NCBI RefSeq assembly: GCF_003116015.1
Contig: NZ_LGQZ01000058.1
Span: 36,581 to 100,580 of the forward strand
Source of the DNA: Azospirillum sp. TSO22-1
Lineage (GTDB): Bacteria > Pseudomonadota > Alphaproteobacteria > Azospirillales > Azospirillaceae
Length of the DNA stretch: 64,000 nt
Direction: 5' to 3'
The notes beneath the pieces were generated by a model, which saw only the letters and a list, made by a program, of their open reading frames with translations, was not told where the DNA came from and did not search any database. Below are positions 53,958 to 61,665 of this stretch, in pieces. Within the stretch, counting starts at the first letter, position 1, and each line of letters begins with the position of its first letter. A program made the translations under genes and the position numbers.

Positions 53958-54785
53958 TCATACGCCGCCGAAGCTGGTGCGCCACGTGATCAGCCGCCGC
54001 TCGACGAGGCGAAGCGCATCGTCGGTCAGTTTGCCGAGCACGCCCATGGTCGCCATGCCGGCCAGCACCACGTCGGTCTGCGAGAGCTGGCGGGCGTCCA
54101 TGATCAGATAGCCGATGCCCGAGGACGCAGCGATCAGCTCGGCCGCCACCACGCACATCCACGACACGTTCAGCCCGATGCGCAGGCCGCTCATGATCGG
54201 CGGCAGGGCGCCGGGCAGCACCACCTGGCGGATGAATTTCCAGCGCGGCACCTCCAGCAGCTTCGCCAGCTCGACGAAGCGGGTATCGGTCTGGCGGATG
54301 CCGTCGATGGTGTTGATCAGGATCGGGAAGAAGCCGCCGACCACGATGATGTAGACCTTCGCCTCCTCGCCGATGCCGAACCACAGGATCGCCAGCGGGA
54401 TCCAGGCGATGGGCGGGATCGGCTTAACCAGCTGGATCAGCAGGTCGAGGAAGCGGTCCAGCGTGCGCGACAGCCCGATGGCGACGCCCAGCGCCAGGGC
54501 CAGCGACGCCGACAGCGCGAACCCCTCCAGCACGCGCAGCGCACTGACGCCGACGTGGCGGGGCAGCTCGCCGCTGGCGATCAGGCTCCACAGCGTGGCG
54601 GCAATCCGCGTCGGCGGCGGCAGCAGGATCGGCCGCACGACGCCCAGCGCGTACAGCGCCTGCCACACCGCCAGCAGCAGCACCGGCGCCGCGGCGGCAA
54701 ACGCCCAGCGACCGGCCCGCCCGAGGTTGAGCCGCGGCAGCCGCGGCGCCGCCCGTACCTCCAGGATGTCCCCCGCCGCCGTCAT
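53958..54785 (-). CDS. NitT/TauT-type ABC transporter permease (SsuC-like)
   Basis: Inner-membrane permease of 275 residues with about six helices; the EAA loop is ELAKLLEVPRWKFIRQVVLPGALPP-like, with GLRIGLNVSWMCVVAAELIA and GIGYLIMDA, the SsuC/TauC signature. The ATG at 54785 overlaps the binding-protein stop by 4 bp. Would import a sulfonate, nitrile-like or other small anion with one of the two binding proteins. Confidence 0.9.
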   Translation of the reverse strand: MTAAGDILEVRAAPRLPRLNLGRAGRWAFAAAAPVLLLAVWQALYALGVVRPILLPPPTRIAATLWSLIASGELPRHVGVSALRVLEGFALSASLALALGVAIGLSRTLDRFLDLLIQLVKPIPPIAWIPLAILWFGIGEEAKVYIIVVGGFFPILINTIDGIRQTDTRFVELAKLLEVPRWKFIRQVVLPGALPPIMSGLRIGLNVSWMCVVAAELIAASSGIGYLIMDARQLSQTDVVLAGMATMGVLGKLTDDALRLVERRLITWRTSFGGV

Positions 54786-55747
54786 TTCAGGCCGATCCCG
54801 TCGGCGACCGAGCGGTCGACCAGACGGTCGACGTCCACCGCGGTGCGGATCAGGCCGTTCTCGCGCAGATACGCCTCGGTGCCCTTCAGCGCGGCCAGCT
54901 CCTCGGCGTGGAACGCCGGGTCGTACTGGAAGTGCGACAGCGCCCGCGCCGCCACCTCGACCGGCAGCTTGAACTCCGGCGCCAGCAGCTCGGCCGCCTG
55001 CGCCGGGTTGGCGCGGATGAAGTCGGCGCCACGCGCGTAGGCCTTGAGCAGCGCCACCGCCTGCGGCTGGTTGGCGGCAGCAAACGCCTCGCCGACCACG
55101 ATCAGCGACAGCACGTTCTTGAGCCCCTTGCCGTCGCGCAGGACGCGCACCGCACCCTCGGCCTCCAGCTTGCTCAGCAGCGGGTCCCACAGGAAGGCGG
55201 CGTCCACGTTCCCGTTCAGCAGCGCCGTGCCCATCTCGGTGATCGGGATGTTGACGAGCTGGATGTCGTCCGGCTTCAGCCCCGCCTCGGCCAGCGCCAG
55301 GAACAGCAGGTGGTGCGCCGTCGTCCCCTTGAAGGTGGCGATCTTCTTCCCCTTGAGGTCCTTGACCGCGGCGATGGGCGAGCCGGCGGGCACGACGCCG
55401 GCGTTGTTGGTCCAGCCCGACGACGCCACGCCCAGCACCTTCAGGTCGATTCCCGCGGCACGGCCCAACAGCACCGGCATGTCGCCGTAGAAGGCGGCGT
55501 CGATCTGCCGGGAGGCCAGCGCCTCGTTCATCGGCGGGCCGGAGGTGAAGGTGGCCCAGCTCACCTTGGTATCGCCGGCGCCGGCCGCCTTCAGCTCCTC
55601 CTCCAGCCAGCCCTTCTGCTTGACGATCAGCGCCGGCGCACCGAACGGGTTCGGCCCGACGCCGAGGCGGATCTCCGCCGCCTGCGCGGCGCCGCCGAGG
55701 AGGGCGGCGACCAGCACGCCCCCCAGGGTCTTCAGCAACGTCTTCAT
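54782..55747 (-). CDS. NitT/TauT-type substrate-binding protein 1
   Basis: Secreted binding protein of 321 residues; signal peptide to about AAQA (23). Mature start EIRLGVGPNPFGAPALIVKQ, then FTSGPPMNEALASRQIDAAFYG and GKKIATFKGTTAHHLLFLAL, as in SsuA/TauA. Followed by the permease with 4-bp overlap and preceded by a clear paralogue 11 bp upstream. Two receptors for one permease suggests two related substrates. Confidence 0.9.
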   Translation of the reverse strand: MKTLLKTLGGVLVAALLGGAAQAAEIRLGVGPNPFGAPALIVKQKGWLEEELKAAGAGDTKVSWATFTSGPPMNEALASRQIDAAFYGDMPVLLGRAAGIDLKVLGVASSGWTNNAGVVPAGSPIAAVKDLKGKKIATFKGTTAHHLLFLALAEAGLKPDDIQLVNIPITEMGTALLNGNVDAAFLWDPLLSKLEAEGAVRVLRDGKGLKNVLSLIVVGEAFAAANQPQAVALLKAYARGADFIRANPAQAAELLAPEFKLPVEVAARALSHFQYDPAFHAEELAALKGTEAYLRENGLIRTAVDVDRLVDRSVADGIGLK

Positions 55748-55758
55748 GGGTGCCCCCG

Positions 55759-56721
55759 TCAGTTGATCGCCGCGCCGGCGAAGCTGTGGTCAAAGAAGGC
55801 GTCCACATCCACCGGCGTGCGGATCAGCCCCTGGCCGCGGATGAAGGCCTCCGTCTTCTTCACGGTGACGACGTCGGACGGCCGCAGACCGACCGTGAAG
55901 TCGAAGCGGTCCAGCGATCGGCGGATGATGCCGACCGGCACCGCGATGTCCTTCGTCAGCAGTTCCGCCGCCGCGTCCGGGTTCTGGTGCACGAACTCGC
56001 CGCCGCGGCGGAAGGCGCGCAGCAGCGCCCTGGTCTCGGCCGGGTGCTTGGCGGTGAAGGCGTCGGCGGCCTCGATGACGTTGAGGAAGTTCTTCAGCCC
56101 GGTGCCGTCGCGCAGCACCCGCGCGCCGTGCTCGACCTCCAGCCGGGTGACCTGCGGCTCCCACACCAGCGCGGCGGCGACGTCGCCCTTGACCAGCGCG
56201 GTGACCGCGTCGGCCAGCGGCAGGTTGACGAATTCGATGTCGGCGGCCGACAGCTTCGCCTCGGCCAGCGCCTCCAGCAACAGATGGTGCGCCGAGGTGC
56301 CCTTGAAGGTGGCGACCTTCTTCCCCTTCAGCTCGGCCACCCGCGTCACCGGCGAATCGCCGCGCACCAGCAGCGCGTGCGAGACCGAGCCGGACGAGGC
56401 GTTGGCGATGATGTGCGCCTCCAGCCCGACCGAACGGCCGATCAGCGCCGGGGTGTCGCCGAAGAAGGCGAGATCGATCTTGCCGGCGGCGAACGCCTCG
56501 TTGAGCGGCGGGCCGGAGGTGAAGGGGATCCACTGCACGACGGTTCCGGCGGCCCCGTCCTTCGCCAGTTCCTCCTCGATCCAGCCCTTCTGCTTGGCGA
56601 CCAGCACGGCGGCGTTGAAGGTGTTGTTCTGGATGCCCAGGCGGATCTCCGCCGCCTGCGCGGCCGTGGCGGCGAATGCGGCCAGCAGCGCACCGGCCAG
56701 AAGTGCGGTCAGGCGCTTCAT
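55759..56721 (-). CDS. NitT/TauT-type substrate-binding protein 2 (paralogue)
   Basis: Secreted binding protein of 320 residues, same plan as the gene downstream: signal peptide to about AAQA, EIRLGIQNNTFNAAVLVAKQ, FTSGPPLNEAFAAGKIDLAF, GKKVATFKGTSAHHLLLEAL. The two proteins share whole blocks along their length, so they arose by tandem duplication, but they differ around GPNPFG / QNNTFN, near the expected ligand site. Its start overlaps the PPOX gene stop by 4 bp. Confidence 0.88.
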   Translation of the reverse strand: MKRLTALLAGALLAAFAATAAQAAEIRLGIQNNTFNAAVLVAKQKGWIEEELAKDGAAGTVVQWIPFTSGPPLNEAFAAGKIDLAFFGDTPALIGRSVGLEAHIIANASSGSVSHALLVRGDSPVTRVAELKGKKVATFKGTSAHHLLLEALAEAKLSAADIEFVNLPLADAVTALVKGDVAAALVWEPQVTRLEVEHGARVLRDGTGLKNFLNVIEAADAFTAKHPAETRALLRAFRRGGEFVHQNPDAAAELLTKDIAVPVGIIRRSLDRFDFTVGLRPSDVVTVKKTEAFIRGQGLIRTPVDVDAFFDHSFAGAAIN

Positions 56722-57200
56722 CGGGCCGCCTCCGGCTGCTTGGCGATGCGGTCGAGGTGGCGGAAGAAGGGGCGCGTCGCCTCCTCGTGCGCCTTGGCAC
56801 GGCCGAAGTCCTCGTCGTGGACCGCCTCCGGCCGGATCACCCAGACGGCGGCAAGGTCGATGTCGCCGTGCCGCTCCTGGAAGTCCACGTAGTGGCGCTG
56901 GAACACCGGCCCGGCGACGTGCGTGCGCACCGGACGGCCCTTGATCTGGACGCTGCGCCCGTCGGCGCCTTTCAGCGCGATGGCGACCCGGCGGTCGTAC
57001 CAGATGCTGCGCACCAGGTTGCGGTTGGACGCGGAGGATTCCAGCGGCTCAAGGTAGAGGATGGTGCCGTCCCCGGCGATCTCCAGGAAGTCGGTGGCGA
57101 CGGCGTGCGGCGTGCCGTCCTCGTCGGTGGTGACCAGCACCTTGGCGGCGGTGGGATCGGCGATGAGGTCCGCGACCTCGGCGGAAAGCGAAACGGGCAT
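56718..57200 (-). CDS. Pyridoxamine 5'-phosphate oxidase-like FMN-binding protein
   Basis: Split-barrel flavin-type protein of 160 residues: VLVTTDEDGTPHAVATDFLE, NRNLVRSIWYDRRVAIALKG and DGRSVQIKGRPVRTHVAG match the PPOX class, with the RxVAI-type flavin contact. Too short for PdxH and not next to vitamin B6 genes; more likely a flavin reductase, haem or F420/FMN-dependent redox partner of the radical SAM protein. Overlaps the binding-protein gene by 4 bp and follows the radical SAM gene by 32 bp. Confidence 0.8.
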   Translation of the reverse strand: MPVSLSAEVADLIADPTAAKVLVTTDEDGTPHAVATDFLEIAGDGTILYLEPLESSASNRNLVRSIWYDRRVAIALKGADGRSVQIKGRPVRTHVAGPVFQRHYVDFQERHGDIDLAAVWVIRPEAVHDEDFGRAKAHEEATRPFFRHLDRIAKQPEAAR

Positions 57201-57232
57201 GGCGGTGTCCTTTTGGGCTTTCGGAAAGGCGG

Positions 57233-58498
57233 TCACAGCAGGCGCGCGAGGTCGGTGTCGGGGTGGTTGCCGCAGCGGCGCCAGTCGTCGAAGTCGATGG
57301 TCAGACCGTATTTCACGCGAAGCCCATGCAGCCCCTTGGCGAGGCGGATGTAGTAGTCGAGCGACGGCGCCTCCTGGTCGCGGAAGGACGAGCCGGGGCG
57401 CGGCACCCAGACGGTGTGGATGGTGGAGACGCCGTGCTCGGCCAGATACTCGGCCTCGTCCAGGGTGGCGGCCAGCGCCTCGGATTCGCTCTGGTGGCCA
57501 TAGGGGCGGGCCAGCTCGACGCCGCCGACGATGCCGGTGTTGACGTTGCCGCGACCGAAGATGTCCACCGCGCGGATCAGCCGGGCGCGCCACTCCTTGT
57601 AGCCCACCTCCTTCGACTTGCCGGGGCAGACCCACTCGAACAGCCGCTCGCTCAGCACCTCCAGGTCGGTGGTGTAGCTGGACAGCCCGGTCTCCTCGTA
57701 CAGCCGGGCGAGCTGGCGCTCGTTGAAGGCGGAGGCGACGAGCTGGCTGGGGAACTTCTTCGTCGTGAAGTTCTCGCCGATGGCCTGCAACGTCTCGATG
57801 TAATAGTCGACCTCCAGGTCGAACAGCTCCTCGCCCTTCAGCACCGAGCCGCCGGTCAGGCAGAAGGTGGTGAAGCGGCCCTTCTCCTTCAGCGCCTCCC
57901 TGACCGTCTCGGCGATGTCGCGGGCGCGGGGACGGTTCGGGCGGTCGGCGAAGATTTCCTTCTGCTGCTTGGTGAAGTTGACGATGTCGCAGAACTGGCA
58001 GCCGCCGTCGTCCTCGGCCCAGAAGTAGCAGAAGCTGGACTGGAAGATGTTGATGCGCTGCGGCCGGGCCTGGGCGATCAGGCTCATCGGGATGCCGGTG
58101 CTGGTGTGCTTGTCGTAGAAGGCCGGCTTGTGCCACAGCTCGACCTCTTCGAGCGGTTCGCCGCCGTCGGTGATGGTCAGCCGGCCGTCGATCAGATCGA
58201 CATGGTAAGGATTGCGCTCCAGCGGGGCCGGATCGACGACGATGCTGGTGCCGTCCCGCAGCAGCAGCGAGTCGGGGAGCTGCGTGCGCAGCGTGCTGTC
58301 GCGGGTGCCGAAGATGTTGGCGCTGCGCAGCTGGTGCACCGCCGGATCGACCACCGACAGCGCGCGGTCGGTGTAGTGCACGCCGCGGCGCTGCACGTCG
58401 ATCTTCAACGCGATCAGGCGCGGAAAGTCGGGATGCTCGGCCAGCACCTCGGCAAACCCGGGTTCCGTCGTCTCCTTCAGCTTCGGCGCGGCGACCAT
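57233..58498 (-). CDS. Radical SAM protein with CX9CX2C cluster motif
   Basis: Protein of 421 residues. The likely iron-sulfur site is FCYFWAEDDGGCQFCD: Cys157, Cys167 and Cys170, spaced CX9CX2C rather than CX3CX2C. Other features fit a radical SAM barrel: CLTGGSVLKGEE (GGE-like motif), FNERQLARLYEETG, NTGIVGGVELARPYG. An N-terminal 140-residue region is not recognised. The ATG at 58498 is preferred over an extension to 58582. First gene of an operon with a PPOX protein and a NitT/TauT transporter, suggesting a substrate-specific, SAM-dependent step on the imported compound. Function unknown. Confidence 0.78.
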   Translation of the reverse strand: MVAAPKLKETTEPGFAEVLAEHPDFPRLIALKIDVQRRGVHYTDRALSVVDPAVHQLRSANIFGTRDSTLRTQLPDSLLLRDGTSIVVDPAPLERNPYHVDLIDGRLTITDGGEPLEEVELWHKPAFYDKHTSTGIPMSLIAQARPQRINIFQSSFCYFWAEDDGGCQFCDIVNFTKQQKEIFADRPNRPRARDIAETVREALKEKGRFTTFCLTGGSVLKGEELFDLEVDYYIETLQAIGENFTTKKFPSQLVASAFNERQLARLYEETGLSSYTTDLEVLSERLFEWVCPGKSKEVGYKEWRARLIRAVDIFGRGNVNTGIVGGVELARPYGHQSESEALAATLDEAEYLAEHGVSTIHTVWVPRPGSSFRDQEAPSLDYYIRLAKGLHGLRVKYGLTIDFDDWRRCGNHPDTDLARLL

Positions 58499-58867
58499 GC
58501 CTTCTTCCCTCGTTCGCAGTTTCCGGGTCGGCGGAGCCCGGGTGGAGCGCCGTCGGCGTCCCCACCCGGGCGTCTGCCCCAACCCACAAGCGTATGGGAG
58601 AAGATCATTTCCTATAGAGTCAATGGAGTTATTTCAAAAAATTAACAAACTAAAAATGCATATCTAGCGAAAGCAAAGCGCTGTACGGCGTTCGGAACGC
58701 TTCTGCGACAAGTCGCCGCACGTTGGGAAGCGCCCGGTCGAGCGCGGTGCGGCTGCCTCCATGGATTCACCGAGACCAGTTTGTATTTACTACATATTTC
58801 AGTTGAAATTGTGTATAGCCTATGAACAATATAGGGAAATGAGGGAAACACGCATGAGGAGGCTTCG
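58499..58867. promoter_or_regulatory. AT-rich divergent promoter region
   Basis: No gene in 369 bases. Two AT-rich patches (about 58605-58665 and 58785-58850) stand out in this GC-rich window; they should hold promoters for the leftward radical SAM operon and the rightward small ORF/regulator pair. No clear operator was identified. Confidence 0.5.
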
Positions 58868-59011
58868 ATGGCGGCTCGGCAGGCTTCGGTGATCGATCTT
58901 GCGGCGTACCGGCGCCGGCGCGAGGAGCACCCGCCGCAGGCGGCGCCTGCGGTCATCCCGATGGTGTGGATTCCCGTGTGGGTGATGATGCCGGTATGGC
59001 GGGCGTTTTGA
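58868..59011 (+). CDS. Small protein (47 aa) with Val/Trp/Pro tail
   Basis: Open frame of 47 codons with an excellent ribosome-binding site (GAGGAGG, 5 bp before the ATG). N-terminal part is basic (SVIDLAAYRRRREE) and the C-terminal half is a hydrophobic run of PVW-like steps: IPMVWIPVWVMMPVW. Its 3' end overlaps the start region of the XRE regulator gene, suggesting co-translation. No known family was recognised. It may be a membrane-associated regulatory peptide or a partner of the neighbouring Met-rich protein. Confidence 0.6.
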   Translation: MAARQASVIDLAAYRRRREEHPPQAAPAVIPMVWIPVWVMMPVWRAF

Positions 59012-59700
59012 GCACCGCCCCGCTCGCCGCCATGGCGGCCGCCCAGAACCCTGACGAGCCGGCCGCGCCGTCGCCGGCCACACCATCGGCCACACCATCG
59101 GCCACACCATCGAATGATCCGGGCATCGCGTCGGAGGAGGATCTGGCCCATGTGCTCGGGCGCAACCTGCGGCGCCTGCGCACGCGCCAGGGGCTCTCGC
59201 TGGAGCGGCTGGCGAAGGGGTCGGGGGTCAGCCGGGCGATGCTCGGCCAGATCGAGCTGGGCCGCAGCGTCCCGACCATCGGCCTGCTGTGGAAGGTCGC
59301 CCGCGCGCTGGACGTCCCCTTCGCCGCGCTGACCAGCAGCACCGGGCAGAGCGGAATCGTCGTGCTGCGCCAGGAGCGGTCGAAGACGCTGGCCTCGCAG
59401 GACGGCGCCTTCACCTCGCGGGCGCTGTTCCCCTTCGACGGGGAGCGGCGGGTGGAGTTCTATGAATTGCAGCTGCGCCGGGGCGCGGTGGAGGAGGCGG
59501 AGGCCCATCCCCCCGGCACCGTCGAGAACCTTGCCGTGTCGCAGGGCACGGTCGAGATCACGGTGGGCGAGACGCGCCAGCGCCTGCGCCGGGGGGATGC
59601 CATCCTCTTCGAAGCCGACGCGCCGCACAGCTACGCGAACGTCGGCGATACCGATGCGGTGATGTACCTGGTGATGACCTACGCCGAGTCCGTCGGCTGA
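58996..59700 (+). CDS. XRE-family regulator with C-terminal cupin domain
   Basis: Regulator of about 234 residues: an HTH_3 domain (about 55-110, GRNLRRLRTRQGLSLERLAK and GSGVSRAMLGQIELGRSVPT), then a cupin effector domain (about 160-230, HPPGTVENLAV, RRGDAILFEADAPHSY). Such proteins usually repress or activate amino-acid or sulfur genes on binding a small ligand. The linker before the HTH has an ATPS repeat from a 12-bp tandem repeat. ATG 58996 is taken; a GTG at 58966 is in frame. It overlaps the 47-aa ORF and is convergent with the Met-rich gene 10 bp away. Confidence 0.85.
   Translation: MAGVLSTAPLAAMAAAQNPDEPAAPSPATPSATPSATPSNDPGIASEEDLAHVLGRNLRRLRTRQGLSLERLAKGSGVSRAMLGQIELGRSVPTIGLLWKVARALDVPFAALTSSTGQSGIVVLRQERSKTLASQDGAFTSRALFPFDGERRVEFYELQLRRGAVEEAEAHPPGTVENLAVSQGTVEITVGETRQRLRRGDAILFEADAPHSYANVGDTDAVMYLVMTYAESVG
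59077..59112. repeat. Three perfect 12-bp tandem repeats in the regulator gene
   Basis: gccacaccatcg is repeated three times exactly, giving ATPS-type repeats in the unstructured linker before the HTH. Copy number could vary between strains by slippage without breaking the frame. Confidence 0.8.
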
Positions 59701-59710
59701 ATGCCTGGCG

Positions 59711-60070
59711 TCAGGCCGCCATCTCCGGCATGCACATCATCATCATGCCGCCGCACATCATCATGCAGGGCATGCCGGCCTTCATCATGGCCATCATGCG
59801 GGTGCAGCACTCGTTGAACATGGCCATGTCCATGCCGGGCATCGGCATGCACTTCATCACCATGCCGCCGCCGGGCATCATCTCGCAGGTCATCTTGCCC
59901 ATCATGGCCGGCATCATCACCGGCATCATCTGGGGCATCATCTGGGGCATCATGGGCATACCCCCCATGCCCATCTGCGGCATCATCCCGCCCATCGGCA
60001 TCATGCCCGACATCATATTGGGCATCGGCATCATGCCGCCGGTCATGGGCATCTGCATCGCAGTCATCAT
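59711..60070 (-). CDS. Extremely methionine-rich protein
   Basis: A 119-residue protein of which I count 52 Met and 7 Cys. The N-terminal half is built of MMP/GMP steps (GMMPMGGMMPQMG; MMPQMMPQMMP). The C-terminal half carries Cys62, Cys74, Cys88, Cys89, Cys102, Cys106 and Cys113 in contexts such as NECCTRMMAMMKAG and PCMMMCGG. Few other residues, and no signal peptide. GGAG lies before the tandem ATG start (60068-60070). Met/Cys arrays like this bind Cu(I) or similar soft metals in other proteins; storage of sulfur is an alternative given the cysteine/methionine genes upstream. No family is recognised. Confidence 0.7.
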   Translation of the reverse strand: MMTAMQMPMTGGMMPMPNMMSGMMPMGGMMPQMGMGGMPMMPQMMPQMMPVMMPAMMGKMTCEMMPGGGMVMKCMPMPGMDMAMFNECCTRMMAMMKAGMPCMMMCGGMMMMCMPEMAA

Positions 60071-60266
60071 GGCTCGCTCCGTGTCCTTGCAAAGTCGGAC
60101 GGATGTCGCATCCGCCGAAATCCGTGACCCCGCCTGGGCGTCGCTCGCTGCGGCGCCGCCATCGGGCTGAAACGGACTATGATATTTGGCCAAACGGCCG
60201 GCAAGGACACACAAACGGCACCGGTCACTTTGCTCCAAGGTACCGGATATCTGTCCAATGATAGCA

Positions 60267-60298
60267 GACGGCCCGGCGAATATTATCGCCGGGCCGTC
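60267..60298. terminator. Hairpin terminator after the sulfhydrylase gene
   Basis: Perfect 13-bp arms (60267-60279 and 60286-60298, gacggcccggcga and its complement) with a 6-base AT loop, 15 bp beyond the end of the leftward O-acetylhomoserine sulfhydrylase gene. It would isolate that transcript from the Met-rich gene. A long T-run is absent. Confidence 0.65.
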
Positions 60299-60312
60299 CG
60301 TTATCCTGGATA

Positions 60313-61632
60313 TCAGACGCGGTCGAGCGCCTGGGCGAGGTCGGCGACGATGTCGTCCGGGTGCTCGATGCCGATGGAGAGCCGGACGTAGCCGGGGGTG
60401 ACGCCAGTCAGCAGCTGGTCGTCGCCACTGAGCTGCGAGTGCGTGGTGGTCGCCGGGTGGATGGCGAGGCTGCGCGCATCGCCGATGTTGGCGACGTGGT
60501 AGAACAGCAGCAGCGAGTCGATGAAGCGCCGCCCGGCTTCCGCCCCGCCCTTCAGCTCGAAGCCGACCAGCGCGCCGTAGCCGCCCTTCAGCACCGCGTC
60601 GGCGCGACGCTTCGCCTCGCCGGTCTGCAGGCCCGGGTAGATCACCCGCTCGACCTTCGGATGCGTGCTCAGGAACCCAGCCACATGCGCGGCGTTCGCC
60701 GTGTGCTGGCGGATGCGCAGCGGCAGCGTCTCCAGGCCCTGGATGATCTGGAAGGCATTGAACGGCGAGATCGCCGCGCCGACGTCGCGCAGCAGCTTCA
60801 CCCGCGCCCGCACCGCGTAGGCGACGGGGCCCAGCGGCTTGGTCGCCTCGGTCCAGACGGCGCCGTGGTAGCTCTCGTCCGGCGTGTTGAGCAGCGGCTG
60901 GCGCTCGGGGAACTCGGCCCACGGGAAATTGCCGCCGTCGATGATGGCGCCGCCGATGCTGGTGCCGTGGCCGCCGATGTACTTGGTCGTGGAATAGACC
61001 ACCACCGCGGCGCCCAGCTCCAGCGGACGGGCCAGCAGCGGGGCGGCGGTGTTGTCGACGATCAGCGGGATGCCCAGCGGCCGGCCGATCTCCGCCACCT
61101 CCTTGATGGGAAAGACGTTCAGCTTCGGGTTCGGCAGTGTCTCGGCGTAGTAGGCGCGCGTGCGCCCGTCGGTCGCCTTGCGGAAGTTCTCCGGGTCGCC
61201 CGGATCGACGAAGCGCACTTCGATGCCGAACTGCTTGAAGGTGCTGGCGAACAGCGCCCAGGTGCCGCCGTACAGGTCGGTGGAGGAGACGATGTTGTCG
61301 CCCGCCTGCGCCAGGTTCAGCACCGCGAAGGTGGAGGCCGCCTGCCCCGACGACACCGCCAGCGCGGCGACGCCGCCCTCGATGGCGGCGAGGCGCTGCT
61401 CCAGCGCGTCCTGCGTTGGATTGGTGACGCGGGTGTAGATATTGCCCAGCTCCTCCAGGCTGAACAGGCGCACCGCGTGGGCGGTGTCCTGGAACTGGAA
61501 CGAGGTGGTCTGGTAGATCGGCACCGCGACGGCACCGCTGGCGGGATCGGCGCGGTAGGCGCCGCCGTGCAGCGCCAGGGTTTCCGGGTGGATCGAGGGC
61601 GGCGCCTTGGCTGTGAAGAGATCTGCGGTCAT
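60313..61632 (-). CDS. metY: O-acetylhomoserine sulfhydrylase (homocysteine synthase)
   Basis: PLP enzyme of 439 residues making homocysteine from O-acetylhomoserine and sulfide. N-terminal PETLALHGGAYRADPASGAV and IYQTTSFQF, the PLP-binding lysine in YSTTKYIGGHG, and LFYHVANIGDARSL(A)IHPATTTHSQL are typical of MetY rather than MetB/MetC. AAGGA is upstream. It follows the 2OG oxygenase by 33 bp, in a leftward run with cysteine synthase. Confidence 0.93.
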   Translation of the reverse strand: MTADLFTAKAPPSIHPETLALHGGAYRADPASGAVAVPIYQTTSFQFQDTAHAVRLFSLEELGNIYTRVTNPTQDALEQRLAAIEGGVAALAVSSGQAASTFAVLNLAQAGDNIVSSTDLYGGTWALFASTFKQFGIEVRFVDPGDPENFRKATDGRTRAYYAETLPNPKLNVFPIKEVAEIGRPLGIPLIVDNTAAPLLARPLELGAAVVVYSTTKYIGGHGTSIGGAIIDGGNFPWAEFPERQPLLNTPDESYHGAVWTEATKPLGPVAYAVRARVKLLRDVGAAISPFNAFQIIQGLETLPLRIRQHTANAAHVAGFLSTHPKVERVIYPGLQTGEAKRRADAVLKGGYGALVGFELKGGAEAGRRFIDSLLLFYHVANIGDARSLAIHPATTTHSQLSGDDQLLTGVTPGYVRLSIGIEHPDDIVADLAQALDRV

Positions 61633-61665
61633 GCGTGCGTGTCCTTCTTCTTCGCGTGTCTTGGA

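Noticed and set aside
59077..59112. Short tandem repeats as a CRISPR array
   Set aside because: Repeats are contiguous 12-bp units inside a coding frame without spacers.
59730..60170. 146-codon Ile/Met-rich plus-strand frame opposite the Met-rich gene
   Set aside because: It is the antisense of ATG/CAT-rich DNA (His/Ile/Met repeats); the minus frame has a ribosome-binding site and the Cys pattern.
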